Positions 17,569-25,444 of a DNA stretch of 51,976 nucleotides are shown one piece after another. The stretch covers positions 1 through 51,976 of the forward strand of contig DASZTL010000104.1 of assembly GCA_035548055.1 (NCBI GenBank). Direction: 5' to 3'. A program made the position numbers and the translations under genes. The first letter of the stretch is position 1. Every line of letters begins with the position of its first letter. The notes under the pieces are model-generated. The model saw only the letters and a list, made by a program, of their open reading frames with translations, searched no databases and was not told where the DNA came from. The stretch is from DASZTV01 sp035548055. GTDB taxonomy: Bacteria > Actinomycetota > Actinomycetes > JAFAQI01.

Positions 17569-18770
17569 TGACGACGACGGAAGTGTTTGCGCCCGCCGGG
17601 CTCGGTCCGCTCACGTTGCGGAACCGGATCATCAAGGCAGCGACGTTCGAGGGGATGAGCTACCAGGGCAAGGTCTCCGAAGCGCTCATCGACTTCCACC
17701 GGGCCGCCGCCGCGGGTGGGGTGGGCATGACGACCGTCGCGTACTGCGCGGTGTCGCCCGGTGGTCGCGGCGCGCCCCATGAGCTGGTGCCGCGCCCGGA
17801 GCTCGTGCCGGACCTGCGGCGGCTCGTCGCGGCAGTTCACGACGAAGGCGCTGCCATCAATGCCCAGATCGGGCATGCCGGGCCGATCGGAAACGCGCGG
17901 GTGACGGGCTCCAAGGCGCAGGCCGCTTCTAGTGGCTTCAGCCCGCTGGGCACCCGGTACCACGCGATGTCCGTGGCGGACATCGAACGTACGATCACCG
18001 ACTTCGCGAACGCCGCCGCGGTGCTCGCCGAGGCCGGCTTCGACGCAGTCGAGATCCACATGGGTCACCACTACCTGATCAACTCGTTCATGAGCCCGCG
18101 GTTCAACAAGCGGGACGACGAATGGGGTGGCAGCACCGAGCGGCGCGCCCGGTTCGCGCGCGAGGTCGCCAAGGCGGTTCGTGCCGCCGTCGGCCCGAGC
18201 GTCGCGGTGCTCGCGAAGCTCGAGATGGAGGATGGTGTTCCGCGTGGGCTGACGGTGGCGGACAGCCTGCCGATCGCGCAGCTGCTCGAGGCGGACGGGC
18301 ACCTTGACGCACTGGAGCTGACGGGCGGCGGCTCCCTCGCTAACCCGATGTACCTGTTCCGGGGCGATGTTCCGCGCAAGGAGTTCGCGGCCACGCTGCC
18401 GGCCGTGCTTCGGCCGGCGTTCAAGCTGGTCGGCAAGCGCTTCATGCCGGAGTACCCGTTCACCGAGGGCTACTTCCTTCCGGAGGCCCAGCAGTTCCGA
18501 AGTGCGTTGTCGATGCCGATCGTGCTGCTCGGTGGCATCACGAAGCTCCAGACGATCCAGCAGGCGCTCGCCGACGGATTCGACTTCGTCGCGATGGGCC
18601 GTGCGCTGCTGCGTGAGCCGGATCTCGTGAACCGAATGCGCGACGGCGCTGCCAAGGAGTCGATCTGCATCCACTGCAACAAGTGCATGCCGACGATCTA
18701 CCGCGGTACCCACTGCGTGCTGGTCGAGCCGCCGGAACGACCCGGGCTGAGGGTGCTGTCACAGGACTGA
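17568..18770 (+). CDS. NADH:flavin oxidoreductase, Old Yellow Enzyme family
   Basis: A 400-residue FMN TIM-barrel ene-reductase. APAGLGPLTLRNRIIKAATF opens the barrel. GFDAVEIHMGHHYLINSFMS and PRFNKRDDEWGGSTERRARF carry the conserved active-site and ER signature. GGITKLQTIQQALADGFDFV with MGRALLREPDLVNRM binds the FMN phosphate. A Cys cluster CIHCNKCMPTIYRGTHC (C-x2-C-x2-C-x9-C) closes the protein. It resembles but differs from the C-x2-C-x3-C-x11-12-C iron-sulfur motif of dienoyl-CoA reductases, and there is no second flavin domain. The GTG start overlaps the SDR stop. The 3' end contains the promoter of the next operon. Confidence 0.88.
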   Translation: MTTTEVFAPAGLGPLTLRNRIIKAATFEGMSYQGKVSEALIDFHRAAAAGGVGMTTVAYCAVSPGGRGAPHELVPRPELVPDLRRLVAAVHDEGAAINAQIGHAGPIGNARVTGSKAQAASSGFSPLGTRYHAMSVADIERTITDFANAAAVLAEAGFDAVEIHMGHHYLINSFMSPRFNKRDDEWGGSTERRARFAREVAKAVRAAVGPSVAVLAKLEMEDGVPRGLTVADSLPIAQLLEADGHLDALELTGGGSLANPMYLFRGDVPRKEFAATLPAVLRPAFKLVGKRFMPEYPFTEGYFLPEAQQFRSALSMPIVLLGGITKLQTIQQALADGFDFVAMGRALLREPDLVNRMRDGAAKESICIHCNKCMPTIYRGTHCVLVEPPERPGLRVLSQD

Positions 18771-18783
18771 GCCACGTCTCGTC
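18757..18783 (+). promoter_or_regulatory. ECF41-type promoter driving the CMD-sigma operon
   Basis: TGTCACA (18757-18763), exactly 16 bp (18764-18779), then CGTC (18780-18783). This is the published ECF41 consensus TGTCACA-N16-CGTC. It lies partly in the last codons of the preceding oxidoreductase gene and about 27 bp before the CMD start. No second copy was noticed in the window. It implies the sigma factor autoactivates its own operon. Confidence 0.82.
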
Positions 18784-18809
18784 TTCCGAGTGAGAGGAAG
18801 GTGAGAGCT

Positions 18810-19370
18810 GTGGATCACGTCGTACCGCCGATCGACAGACCCCGGGGCCCGCTACGCCGCTTCGCCTGGCGCTACTCGCGCAAGAACATGGGGGGCGTCG
18901 CCGATCCGCTGCGGGCGCTCGCGCATCACAGCGGTGTGCTGATGGCGAATGGCGCCCTCGAGATGCTCGTCGCCAAGCGGTGGAAGGCGCTCGACCATCA
19001 CCTGCAGTGGCTGGCCCTCCAAGCCACATCGAGCGCGATCGGGTGCTCGTGGTGCATCGACTTCGGGTACTACGAGGGCATGCAGACCGGCATCGATCCA
19101 CGCAAGGTGCGTGACGTCCCGCGTTGGCGTGACTCCGATGTCTACGACGAGCAGGAGCGTCTCGTGCTGGAGTACGCCGAGGCCACGACGTCGACGCCGG
19201 TCATGCTCGACGACGACCTGGTGCGGCGACTACACGCCAGCTTCACCGACGAGCAGATCGTCGAGCTCGCCTGCTGGGTCGCGCTCGAGAACTACCGTTC
19301 GCGGATAAACGCCGGTCTCGGCCTCGAGAGCCAGGGCTACTCAAGCCGCTGCGAGCTCGCTCCGGTATGA
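18810..19370 (+). CDS. Carboxymuconolactone decarboxylase (CMD/AhpD-like) family protein
   Basis: About 186 residues, all-helical CMD fold. The redox-active pair is CSWC (Cys79, Cys82) in ATSSAIGCSWCIDFGYYEG, as in AhpD-like alkylhydroperoxidase members rather than true decarboxylases. QERLVLEYAEA and FTDEQIVELACWVALENY are the other family signatures. The start is set at GTG 18810 because AGGAAGG (18795-18801) is 8 bp upstream; GTG 18801 overlaps that site. Its stop overlaps the sigma gene start in an ATGA junction. CMD proteins are the best-known neighbours and targets of ECF41 sigma factors. Confidence 0.88.
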   Translation: MDHVVPPIDRPRGPLRRFAWRYSRKNMGGVADPLRALAHHSGVLMANGALEMLVAKRWKALDHHLQWLALQATSSAIGCSWCIDFGYYEGMQTGIDPRKVRDVPRWRDSDVYDEQERLVLEYAEATTSTPVMLDDDLVRRLHASFTDEQIVELACWVALENYRSRINAGLGLESQGYSSRCELAPV

Positions 19371-20224
19371 CGGACCTCGAGGACTTCGAGGCCGAGCGGT
19401 CCCGGCTGACCGCGATCGCGTACCGGATGCTCGGTAGCTCGGCCGACGCCGAGGACATCGTGCAGGAGGCCTACCTCAGGTGGCGTGACCGCAGTGACCG
19501 GGAAGTGTCGTCCGTTTCCTCCTACCTCACGACGATCGTCGTGCGGCTGTGCATCGACGAGCTGCGGTCGGCGCGAGCGCGGCGGGAGTCGTATGTCGGG
19601 CCGTGGCTGCCCGAGCCGCTCCTGGTCGACGAGTCCGATCCGGGGGCGGCCGCCGAGCTCGCGGACTCGCTGTCCCTTGCGTTCCTCGTGCTACTCGAAG
19701 CGCTCGCACCTGTCGAGCGGGCCGCGCTTCTCCTGCACGACGTCTTCGAGTACGAGTACGCCGAGATTGCCGGAATGCTCGGCCGCGAGGAGCCGGCTTG
19801 CCGCCAGATGGTCAGCCGCGCACGACGCCGAGTGGGTGAGCGGCGGCATCGTTTCGACGCCGACCAGCAGGCGGGTCGCGAGCTCGCAGCCCAGTTCCTG
19901 AGTGCGTGCGCCGAGGGCGACCTGGCGGCCTTGCTGTCTGTGGTGTCCGAAGACGTCGTGCTCTGGACCGACGGCGGCGGGAAGGTCAAGGCCGCCCGGC
20001 GCCCCATCCATGGGGCGTCGAAGGTGACGCGATTCCTGATCAGCGTCGCGAAGGGCATTCCGGCTGGTACCGAGTTCCGCGAAGCCGTCGTCAACGGCGA
20101 GCCCGGGTATCTGTTCGTCGAGGACGGCATAGTGACGACGACGTTGTCCTTCGACGTCGCCGACGCCCAGATCGTCGGCATCACTGCGGTGCTCAACCCG
20201 GACAAGCTGCGAGGACTGACATGA
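19367..20224 (+). CDS. ECF41-family RNA polymerase sigma factor (SigJ-like) with SnoaL-like C-terminal domain
   Basis: A 285-residue alternative sigma factor. Region 2 (residues about 8-75) contains RLTAIAYRMLGSSADAEDIV and SYLTTIVVRLCIDELRSARA. The linker has WLPEPL. Region 4 (about 105-160) has PVERAALLLHDVFEYEYAEI and CRQMVSRARRRV. The rest is a SnoaL-like domain carrying DGGGKV and ending in NPDKLRGL. WLPEP, DGGGK and NPDKL are the three diagnostic ECF41 motifs. In this family the C-terminal domain regulates activity in cis in place of an anti-sigma factor, and none is adjacent here. An exact ECF41 promoter lies upstream of the operon. The inducing signal is unknown. Confidence 0.95.
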   Translation: MTDLEDFEAERSRLTAIAYRMLGSSADAEDIVQEAYLRWRDRSDREVSSVSSYLTTIVVRLCIDELRSARARRESYVGPWLPEPLLVDESDPGAAAELADSLSLAFLVLLEALAPVERAALLLHDVFEYEYAEIAGMLGREEPACRQMVSRARRRVGERRHRFDADQQAGRELAAQFLSACAEGDLAALLSVVSEDVVLWTDGGGKVKAARRPIHGASKVTRFLISVAKGIPAGTEFREAVVNGEPGYLFVEDGIVTTTLSFDVADAQIVGITAVLNPDKLRGLT

Positions 20225-20233
20225 TCGGGTGTC

Positions 20234-21148
20234 ATGAGGTGGGGGGTCGCGGCGCTGTGCGCTGCTGCAGTGGTCGCATCTTCGGCGCCGGTTGCGGCTG
20301 AGACCTCCGACGCTGCGGCAGGCGGCGGGACCTGCGGCGTCTGGAAGGAACGCACCGTCGGCTACAGCCTCGGGATCCTCGAGGCGTTGCTGCCCGACGA
20401 CCGCGGGGGCATGCTGCTGTCGAGCTCGACCCATGACGCGATCGAACGGCTGACGCCCAACGGCAAGGTCACGGTTCTCGCGAAGGTGACCAGCCCGGGC
20501 CAGATCGTCTGGTGGGGCAAGAACAAGGTGATGTTCCCGACCGGCGACGCCCTGCAGTCGGGAGCATTGAGCCGGGCTGATGGCACGTTGCAGATCCTGA
20601 ACCTGAAGACGGGCAGGCTGCGTACCTACGCCAGCGGGCTCACGATGCCCAACGGCCTGGCGCTCGATCGCGACGGCACGGCGTACGTCACCCGCGACAC
20701 CGGCACCGGTACCGGCATCACCCGGATCTCGGCGAAGCCCGGTCACAAGGTCACCACCAACTGGTCGAAGCTGTCGGACACGAATGGCATCGCCATCGAT
20801 GCCGGACGTCGTGTCATGTACGTCGACCGGACGTTCGAGGTGGGCGCGCCGGTGGTGCGGATCCCGATGGCACATCCGAACCGGACGACTCAGATCGGCG
20901 ACCTGTCCAACGGGATGCCGCTGAAGCTCTTGGACGATCTGTTCATGTGGCATCGGGTGCTCTACATCCCCGCCAACGGTGGCGGTGAGCTGTACAGCGT
21001 CGACACCCGGACCCGACGTACCTGTCTGATCGCTGCCGGGCTCGGCAACCCCTCGGACGTCACGGTCGGAACCGGTCACGCCTGGCGCAAGGGCGCCCTG
21101 TTCGTGTGCGGCTTCGACGGCACCGTGCGCGAGTACGTCCGAACCTGA
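20234..21148 (+). CDS. Secreted SMP-30/gluconolactonase-like beta-propeller protein
   Basis: A 304-residue exported protein. The signal peptide is residues 1-22 (cleavage near VAA-ET). The rest consists of repeated four-stranded blades. Visible repeats include TLQILNLKTGRLRTYASGL, MPNGLALDRDGTAYVTRD, LSDTNGIAIDAGRRVMYVDR and GNPSDVTVGTGHAWRKGALF. The PNGLALD and NGIAID motifs are those of the SMP-30/gluconolactonase/lactonase propeller. Two Cys (in GGTCGVW and RRTCLIA) could form a disulphide. The enzyme activity is not certain. It starts 9 bp after the sigma factor stop, so it may be a third gene of the ECF41 operon. Confidence 0.75.
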   Translation: MRWGVAALCAAAVVASSAPVAAETSDAAAGGGTCGVWKERTVGYSLGILEALLPDDRGGMLLSSSTHDAIERLTPNGKVTVLAKVTSPGQIVWWGKNKVMFPTGDALQSGALSRADGTLQILNLKTGRLRTYASGLTMPNGLALDRDGTAYVTRDTGTGTGITRISAKPGHKVTTNWSKLSDTNGIAIDAGRRVMYVDRTFEVGAPVVRIPMAHPNRTTQIGDLSNGMPLKLLDDLFMWHRVLYIPANGGGELYSVDTRTRRTCLIAAGLGNPSDVTVGTGHAWRKGALFVCGFDGTVREYVRT

Positions 21149-21167
21149 GGCTCGCACCCAGTTGAGT

Positions 21168-21197
21168 TTGAACCGGATCGTGACGATGCTCGATACA
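21168..21197 (+). promoter_or_regulatory. Weak housekeeping-type promoter candidate for the moxR operon
   Basis: TTGAAC (21168-21173), 18 bp, then GATACA (21192-21197). It lies in the 84-bp gap before moxR and about 36 bp from its GTG. The -35 is reasonable and the -10 is weak. Confidence 0.3.
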
Positions 21198-21232
21198 AAG
21201 ACCAAGGACCGCGGAGTTTCGGAGGCTTGCTC

Positions 21233-22198
21233 GTGACGGCGTCGCCGATGGCTGCGCCTGAGTCTGCTCACGAGCAGGCGCAGGCGCTGGTCAGTGCGGT
21301 CGAGCGGATCGTCCTCGGGCGGCGTTCTGCGGTCGAGCTGACCGTTGCGGCCGTGATCTCCGGTGGCCACGTGCTCATCGAGGACGTACCCGGGTCGGGC
21401 AAGACCACGATGGCGCGCGCTCTCGCGCAGGCGCTGGGCGGGACGTTCCGTCGGGTGCAGGCGACCGCTGACCTGATGCCGGCCGACATTACGGGCTCTT
21501 CGGTGTGGGAGCCGGCCCGAAGCGCGTTCAGCTTCGTGCCAGGGCCGCTGTTCGCGAACGTGGTCCTTGTCGACGAGCTCAATCGGGCGTCGCCCCGCAC
21601 CCAGTCGGCGTTGCTCGAGGCAATGGATGAGGCGGCGGTCACGGTCGACGGGGTACGCCATCTGCTGCCCGACCCGTTCGTGCTGCTCGCAACACAGAAC
21701 CCGTTTGAGCAGTGGGGAACGTACCCCCTTCCCGAAGGGCAGATGGACCGGTTCACCGCGCTTGTGCACCCGGGCCTCAACGCGGAGGACGTCGAGCGGC
21801 AGATCGTCCGCGATCAGCTGGTCGCGCCTACCGTCGACCTGCTGCGTCCGGTCATGCACGTCGGCGACCTGCCCGCGCTCCGTCGCGCCGTACGGGGGAC
21901 TCACGTCTCGGACGGGGTGCTCGGCTACGCCGTCTCGATCGTCGGGGCTACCCGGACGTATCCAGGCGTGGCGATCGGTGCCAGCACCCGAGCCGCGATC
22001 GCACTCGTCCGCTGTGCTCAGGCGCGGACCGTCTTGCAGGGCCGGCCGCACGTCCTGCCGGATGACATCAAGGCACTTGCCGTGGCGGTACTCGGGCACC
22101 GGCTCGTGCTGGCCGGTGACGACGGTGGTCACGCTCGCGGTCAACAAGTGATTGCCGACATCGTCGCGAAGGTGCCGGCGCCGCTGTTGGGCGCTTGA
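21233..22198 (+). CDS. MoxR-family AAA+ ATPase
   Basis: A 321-residue AAA+ chaperone-like ATPase. VLIEDVPGSGKTTMARALAQ is Walker A, VVLVDELNRASPRTQSALLE is Walker B with sensor-region Asn-Arg, and DPFVLLATQNPFEQWGTYPL with PEGQMDRF is the MoxR signature. A C-terminal lid domain follows about residue 220. MoxR ATPases act with VWA or DUF58 proteins to assemble or activate partner enzymes. GTG 21233 is chosen as start because GGAGG lies 7 bp upstream; the frame also offers TTG 21227. It heads a three-gene operon with the DUF58 and transglutaminase genes. Confidence 0.93.
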   Translation: MTASPMAAPESAHEQAQALVSAVERIVLGRRSAVELTVAAVISGGHVLIEDVPGSGKTTMARALAQALGGTFRRVQATADLMPADITGSSVWEPARSAFSFVPGPLFANVVLVDELNRASPRTQSALLEAMDEAAVTVDGVRHLLPDPFVLLATQNPFEQWGTYPLPEGQMDRFTALVHPGLNAEDVERQIVRDQLVAPTVDLLRPVMHVGDLPALRRAVRGTHVSDGVLGYAVSIVGATRTYPGVAIGASTRAAIALVRCAQARTVLQGRPHVLPDDIKALAVAVLGHRLVLAGDDGGHARGQQVIADIVAKVPAPLLGA

Positions 22199-22218
22199 GC
22201 CCAGAAGGAGGCAGGCCG

Positions 22219-23313
22219 GTGGCTGACGGTCGCGGCGGCGGCGGGACGCTGTCGTGGATCCGGCACCTGCCACGACCGACCCGCGCCGCCTCGCTGTTGC
22301 TGACGATTGCGGGCTTCCTCGAGCTGCTCGGGCAGCTCATCGGCTCGGAGGGGGTCTCGATCGCGGCGGCTGCCGCCCTGGGCGCGGTCCTCAGCGACGC
22401 ATTCCTGGCTCCGGGTGTGACCTTCGCTGAGGTGGATCGTCGTACGCCGCTGCGGATGACGGTAGGCGTTGCCGCCAAGGTCGAGCTCAGTGTGACCGGA
22501 TCGGCGAAGCGGGTATCCGGTCGGCGGCCGATCGTGATGGAGGATCGCCCGCCCGGGCTCGACATCGGGCGCTTCGTCATCCCGTCGATCCGGGTGGGCG
22601 AGCGCGTCGTCGCCGAGCGCACGGCGATTCCACAGCACCGCGGACGATGGGAAGACGGCGGCCGTATCGACATCGAGGCGTACTCGCCGCTGGGCGGCTG
22701 GGTACGCCGAAACCGGATGCGGATCGCGGAGTCGGGCTGGGTGCACCCGGCGCCGGCTCCGCCGCTTCGGCTACCGGAGGTCAGCGCCGGGGACGTCTAC
22801 GGGCGGACGTCGATGTCGCGCAGCGGGTCGGGACACGATTTCTACGGCATTCGCGAGTGGCGCCCGGGTGACGCGTCGACCGCGGTCCATTGGCGGGCTT
22901 CGGCGCGACGCAACCAGCTGGTCGTCATGGAGCGGGAGCGGCCCGGCCACCCGACGTTGGTCGTCGTCGCGGGCCGGCTCGCCGACGATCAGACCGGCGA
23001 GGACCTGCTCGCGCGCGTCGCCGCGACCGTCGTACAGGCGCTTCGAGACTCGCGCGGCGTGGTTCTCGTTGCCGACGGCTCGGCGGAGTCGGTCACCAAG
23101 CCGATCGCGGCGCTGGACTGGTTCGCCGGCCTCGAGCCCACGAGTGAGCCGGACGGTCCGACCCTGCGCAAGGCGTTGCAGCTGGCGGGCGGCGGGGCCA
23201 CGGTGATCTGGATCGGTTTCGACGAGCTTCCGGCGCGCATCGCCACCGCGGCGCGCAGTGCCGGCGCCGGATCGGTGGCGGCCGCGCATGCTCTCGCCGG
23301 GACGCCCCGATGA
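22219..23313 (+). CDS. DUF58-domain protein
   Basis: About 364 residues. Two hydrophobic helices lie near the N terminus (about residues 17-55). A beta-rich segment follows, and then the DUF58 signature GSGHDFYGIREWRPGDASTA with VHWRASARRNQLVVMERE near residue 210. A VWA-like alpha/beta remainder is seen to the end. It probably binds the MoxR ATPase at the membrane. GTG 22219 is preferred because AGAAGGAGG is 7 bp upstream; the frame is open to TTG 22195 inside the moxR stop. Its end overlaps the transglutaminase ATG (ATGA). Confidence 0.9.
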   Translation: MADGRGGGGTLSWIRHLPRPTRAASLLLTIAGFLELLGQLIGSEGVSIAAAAALGAVLSDAFLAPGVTFAEVDRRTPLRMTVGVAAKVELSVTGSAKRVSGRRPIVMEDRPPGLDIGRFVIPSIRVGERVVAERTAIPQHRGRWEDGGRIDIEAYSPLGGWVRRNRMRIAESGWVHPAPAPPLRLPEVSAGDVYGRTSMSRSGSGHDFYGIREWRPGDASTAVHWRASARRNQLVVMERERPGHPTLVVVAGRLADDQTGEDLLARVAATVVQALRDSRGVVLVADGSAESVTKPIAALDWFAGLEPTSEPDGPTLRKALQLAGGGATVIWIGFDELPARIATAARSAGAGSVAAAHALAGTPR

Positions 23314-25328
23314 CAGCGGCGGAGCTCAGGGCACGGAACTGGTGCGGCGCCGCGTGTGCCGCCGCGCAGATCGCTGCCACCGCTGCCGAGATGGTGCCCT
23401 GGTGGGCGCTGCCGTTCACACTTGCGCTGACCGGCGCCGTGACGCTGCCGACCGGCCCGGTGGACCAGCTGAGAGCTCGGCTGACGCGCGTCGCGGGTGT
23501 CGCATCCGTCGCGGCCTTCACCACGATCATCGCGATGCGTTCGATCAGTCAGGGTCGCGACGGACTGGTTGATCCCACCTCGACGCTGCGGTCTCTGACG
23601 GAAGCGCTGGTCGTGCTCTCGCTGATCATGGCGCCCAATGCGCGTACTCCACGCGAGCATCGCGTCTGGCTGACGGTCACGTTGGGTGTGCTCGTCGCTG
23701 CGGCCGCGGGAGGCAGGACGGTAGGACAGGGCGTGATGATCGCCGTCTCGTGGGTCATCGTCCTCATCGCCACGAACCGGGTCCAGGTCACCGACGCCTA
23801 CGTGAACGGTGCGGTGCCCGGCGAGATCGTGGGCACGGCCGGTAGGGAGCGACTGTCCTGGCTGCGCCACGCGGACACGCTGATCCCGATCATCGCGACG
23901 TTGGTCGCGGGCGCGATCATCTTCATGACGGTGCCAGCCGGGCTCGGCAGCGGTGACCTCGCGCGGCGGATCGCTCGTTCGGTGCAACGGTCGAATCTTC
24001 AGCTCGCCGACCGGGACCTCGTCGGCGTCGACACCAGAGGCCTAGGTGCGCTGAGCCTGCTGGTTCGGGGCGAGCTCCCGGACACCCCGATCATCCGGGT
24101 ACCCGAGTCGTCGCCCGAGCTGTGGCGTGCCACCTTCTACCGCGCCTACACCGGGACCGAGTGGACCAACGGGGTTGACCGCGTCCTGCAGAGTCAGCTC
24201 GGAGCATCAGTGAGCCTGCCGACGTTCGCCGATGATCCACCCGCGGCCGGCGGCGTCACGCGGACGGATCGGGTCGAAGTTCAGCCGGAGAGCGAGGCCT
24301 CTCTCATCTGGGCGCCGGGTGTCCCGGACCAGGTCAGTGGCGACCCGGCGGAGATCCGCGGCCTGCTGCGCGGGTCGGCGAATGTGCGCGTGATTCGCAA
24401 TGGGCAGCCACTCACGACCTACACGGTGCGGTCGGTCGTCCCGCCCACCAAGGAATCGGCCCTCACCGGCGCGCGTGGCGGCCACCTCGCCAACGCGGTC
24501 TGGACCGCACTGCCGAGCGAGCTGCCGGCGGAGGTCACGAACCTCGCCCGTGAGATCACCGCCCGATCGACGAACCGGTTCGAGATGGTGCAGTCCGTCG
24601 AGAACTACCTTCGCGACCACGAGACCTACTCGTTGGATGCGCCGGTCCCGGGGCGTGGGAAGGACGCCGTCGACGACTTCCTGTTCAACACTCACGTCGG
24701 GTTCTGCGAGCTGTTCGCCTCTGCGGAGGCGGTGCTACTGCGCAGCGTGGGAGTTCCGGCCCGACTGGTCAGCGGCCTGGCGTACGGCGTCCCGCAGGGC
24801 AAGACGCGGCTGTTCACCGCGAAGAACGCGCATGCTTGGGTGGAGGTCTACTACCCCGGCGTCGGCTGGTCGCCGAGCGACCCCACGGCCGGGGTGGCGC
24901 TCGCTGACGCCGGATCCGGGCAGCGCTCGTTGCTCTCACGCGCTTTCGACCGGGTTGCGACGATCGTGCCGGGCGGTCGGCTTGCCCTTGCGGTCGTCGG
25001 GGCAGGCCTCCTCGTGGCGCTCGGAGGGATGCTGCGCCGGTTGGCGCGCGGCCGAGGGCGTGGACGATCACGTCGTGGCGCGCCCCGCTCGCCGGGGCCG
25101 GTGCTGGCGGCATTCCAGCGAATGGCGAAGAGCCGGCACGGCCCGCCGCCACGCGCTCCCGCCGAGACCCCGCGGCAGTACCTGTTGCGTGTCGGGGGCG
25201 CGCGACCGGACGTCGACACCGCGGTGCTCGCGCTGGAACAGGAGCTGTACGGCGACGGAGCACCGAGTGACGCCGAGGTCCGAGCAGCGATCGAGACCTT
25301 CGCCTCGTTGACCACCCCAGCGCCCTGA
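23310..25328 (+). CDS. TgpA-like membrane transglutaminase/protease-like protein
   Basis: A 672-residue membrane protein. About six hydrophobic segments occupy residues 10-220. A periplasmic transglutaminase-like domain follows with the papain-type triad Cys466 (in VGFCELFASAEAVLL), His508 (in NAHAWVEVYY) and Asp524 (in SPSDPTAG). A further membrane helix lies near residue 555. A cytoplasmic C terminus with an Arg/Gly/Pro-rich stretch and an AETPRQYLLRVG motif (DUF4129-like) ends the protein. The MoxR-DUF58-transglutaminase trio is widespread in Actinobacteria and is linked to cell envelope processes. The specific substrate is unknown. It is translationally coupled to DUF58. Confidence 0.92.
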   Translation: MTAAELRARNWCGAACAAAQIAATAAEMVPWWALPFTLALTGAVTLPTGPVDQLRARLTRVAGVASVAAFTTIIAMRSISQGRDGLVDPTSTLRSLTEALVVLSLIMAPNARTPREHRVWLTVTLGVLVAAAAGGRTVGQGVMIAVSWVIVLIATNRVQVTDAYVNGAVPGEIVGTAGRERLSWLRHADTLIPIIATLVAGAIIFMTVPAGLGSGDLARRIARSVQRSNLQLADRDLVGVDTRGLGALSLLVRGELPDTPIIRVPESSPELWRATFYRAYTGTEWTNGVDRVLQSQLGASVSLPTFADDPPAAGGVTRTDRVEVQPESEASLIWAPGVPDQVSGDPAEIRGLLRGSANVRVIRNGQPLTTYTVRSVVPPTKESALTGARGGHLANAVWTALPSELPAEVTNLAREITARSTNRFEMVQSVENYLRDHETYSLDAPVPGRGKDAVDDFLFNTHVGFCELFASAEAVLLRSVGVPARLVSGLAYGVPQGKTRLFTAKNAHAWVEVYYPGVGWSPSDPTAGVALADAGSGQRSLLSRAFDRVATIVPGGRLALAVVGAGLLVALGGMLRRLARGRGRGRSRRGAPRSPGPVLAAFQRMAKSRHGPPPRAPAETPRQYLLRVGGARPDVDTAVLALEQELYGDGAPSDAEVRAAIETFASLTTPAP

Positions 25329-25354
25329 GGCGCTACGCGATGGGTGTGCGTCCC

Positions 25355-25436
25355 CGAAGTAGCACATGATGTGGGCCCTCGAATCGGACATTGGGCGCAA
25401 AGGTGGCTCGCGCGGAGGACTTCATGTGCTACTTCG
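25355..25436. repeat. Long inverted repeat between convergent genes
   Basis: CGAAGTAGCACATGATGT (25355-25372) and ACTTCATGTGCTACTTCG (25419-25436) pair at 17 of 18 positions, 15 of them consecutive, across a 46-bp GC-rich loop. It fills the 116-bp gap between the converging transglutaminase and Abi-alpha genes. A bidirectional terminator is possible. The long loop, absence of T-runs and low GC of the arms also suit a small dispersed element or a structured RNA. Confidence 0.75.
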
Positions 25437-25444
25437 TGCGGGGG

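Noticed and set aside
19691..22273. An 860-codon open frame on the minus strand
   Set aside because: It is antisense to the ECF41, propeller and moxR genes, which have clear families. It is Arg/His/Gly-rich with no domain; it is a product of high GC content.
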